A DNA stretch of 5,907 nucleotides from Hyphomicrobiales bacterium (GTDB lineage: Bacteria; Pseudomonadota; Alphaproteobacteria; Rhizobiales; Beijerinckiaceae), in the NCBI GenBank assembly GCA_003567055.1, contig PXAW01000263.1, positions 1 to 5,907 on the forward strand, given 5' to 3'. Both the position numbers and the translations under genes were made by a program. Shown piece after piece: positions 5,603 to 5,907 of the stretch; the first letter of the stretch is position 1; each line of letters opens with the position of its first letter. The notes below the pieces were generated by a model, which was not told the DNA's origin, searched no databases, and saw only the letters and a program-made list of their open reading frames with translations.

Positions 5603-5907
5603 GTTTTGTCCTTCTGCGTAGAATCCGCGAGCGCGACCGCCGCCGTGGCCATCCGGTCGGCGCCGATCATGCGGGGCACGATCAGCCGCGCCTCGCCCGA
5701 TGGCGCGCCTTGCGCGGCCCCGGCGAGCGCTGCCGCTTCGCACAGGCTCGCTCCGCCGGGCAGGCGGGTGACGCGGGTTTCGCGGGTGGTGACGTTGTGC
5801 GCCTGCGCGGCGAGCGCCGCCGCGTCGAGGGCGAGGATGGTCAGGCCGTGGCGGGCGGCGAGGGCGCGCATCACAGGGCTCTGCGCCTTGTCGCTCGCGC
5901 TCGCGAG
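5599..5907 (-). CDS. cobE: CobE/CbiG C-terminal domain protein, 5' part missing
   Basis: The frame is open from the right window edge to the TGA at 5601-5599, giving the last 102 residues. It resembles the CobE / CbiG C-terminal family: [24 protein letters not shown], then [26 protein letters not shown], then [22 protein letters not shown]. CbiG opens the delta-lactone ring and releases the C-20 carbon as acetaldehyde in the anaerobic pathway. CobE is the small aerobic-pathway protein matching its C-terminal domain, with a less clear role. In-frame GTG and ATG codons near 5874-5869 are not the start, because family-like sequence continues upstream ([21 protein letters not shown]). The stop overlaps the cobM start by 4 bases. 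The window cannot show whether this is stand-alone CobE or the end of a full CbiG. Confidence 0.8.
   Translation of the reverse strand, partial: LASASDKAQSPVMRALAARHGLTILALDAAALAAQAHNVTTRETRVTRLPGGASLCEAAALAGAAQGAPSGEARLIVPRMIGADRMATAAVALADSTQKDKT
5609..5613 (-). promoter_or_regulatory. cobM ribosome binding site
   Basis: AAGGA on the minus strand lies 6 bases before the ATG at 5602, inside the last codons of the upstream gene. It fixes the start over the longer open frame and supports cotranslation with that gene. Confidence 0.7.

Overview
This is a GC-rich, tightly packed stretch of bacterial chromosome. The RF2 N-terminus ([14 protein letters not shown]...) and the CobA/CobB/CobM/CbiD set fit an alphaproteobacterium, most likely Hyphomicrobiales (Rhizobiales). 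This rests on protein resemblance read by eye, not on a search.

Layout. Bases 1-644, minus strand: the first 214 codons of prfB (peptide chain release factor 2), cut by the left window edge, with an intact +1 programmed frameshift site after codon 23. Bases 645-781: a short spacer with a candidate prfB promoter, a hairpin and a 9-bp direct repeat. Bases 782-1443, minus strand: a phd-doc type II toxin-antitoxin pair in a TAATG stop/start overlap, with its own AT-rich promoter and a palindromic candidate operator (1470-1498). Bases 1567-5907: part of a cobalamin (vitamin B12) biosynthesis cluster. In minus-strand transcription order it holds cobE/cbiG (only the C-terminal part is in the window), cobM, cobB and cobA. 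cbiD lies on the plus strand between cobB and cobM, divergent from cobB and overlapping cobM tail to tail by 48 bp.

How the genes work together. CobA (SUMT) makes precorrin-2 from uroporphyrinogen III. CobM adds the C11 methyl group, and CbiD the C1 methyl group. CobE/CbiG is linked to the ring-contraction and C-20 fragment-removal part of the pathway. CobB amidates the a and c side chains of the corrin ring. CobM and CobB are usually named as aerobic-pathway enzymes, whereas CbiD is the C1-methyltransferase of the anaerobic pathway, so the cluster looks mixed.

Most notable points. (1) The prfB frameshift site is intact. (2) cbiD has a near-consensus promoter placed so that its predicted transcription start is the A of the ATG, which suggests a leaderless mRNA. 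(3) That promoter overlaps the ribosome binding site of the divergent cobB. (4) cbiD and cobM overlap at their 3' ends. I see no wholly undescribed system, RNA gene, CRISPR array, insertion sequence or cobalamin riboswitch in the window.
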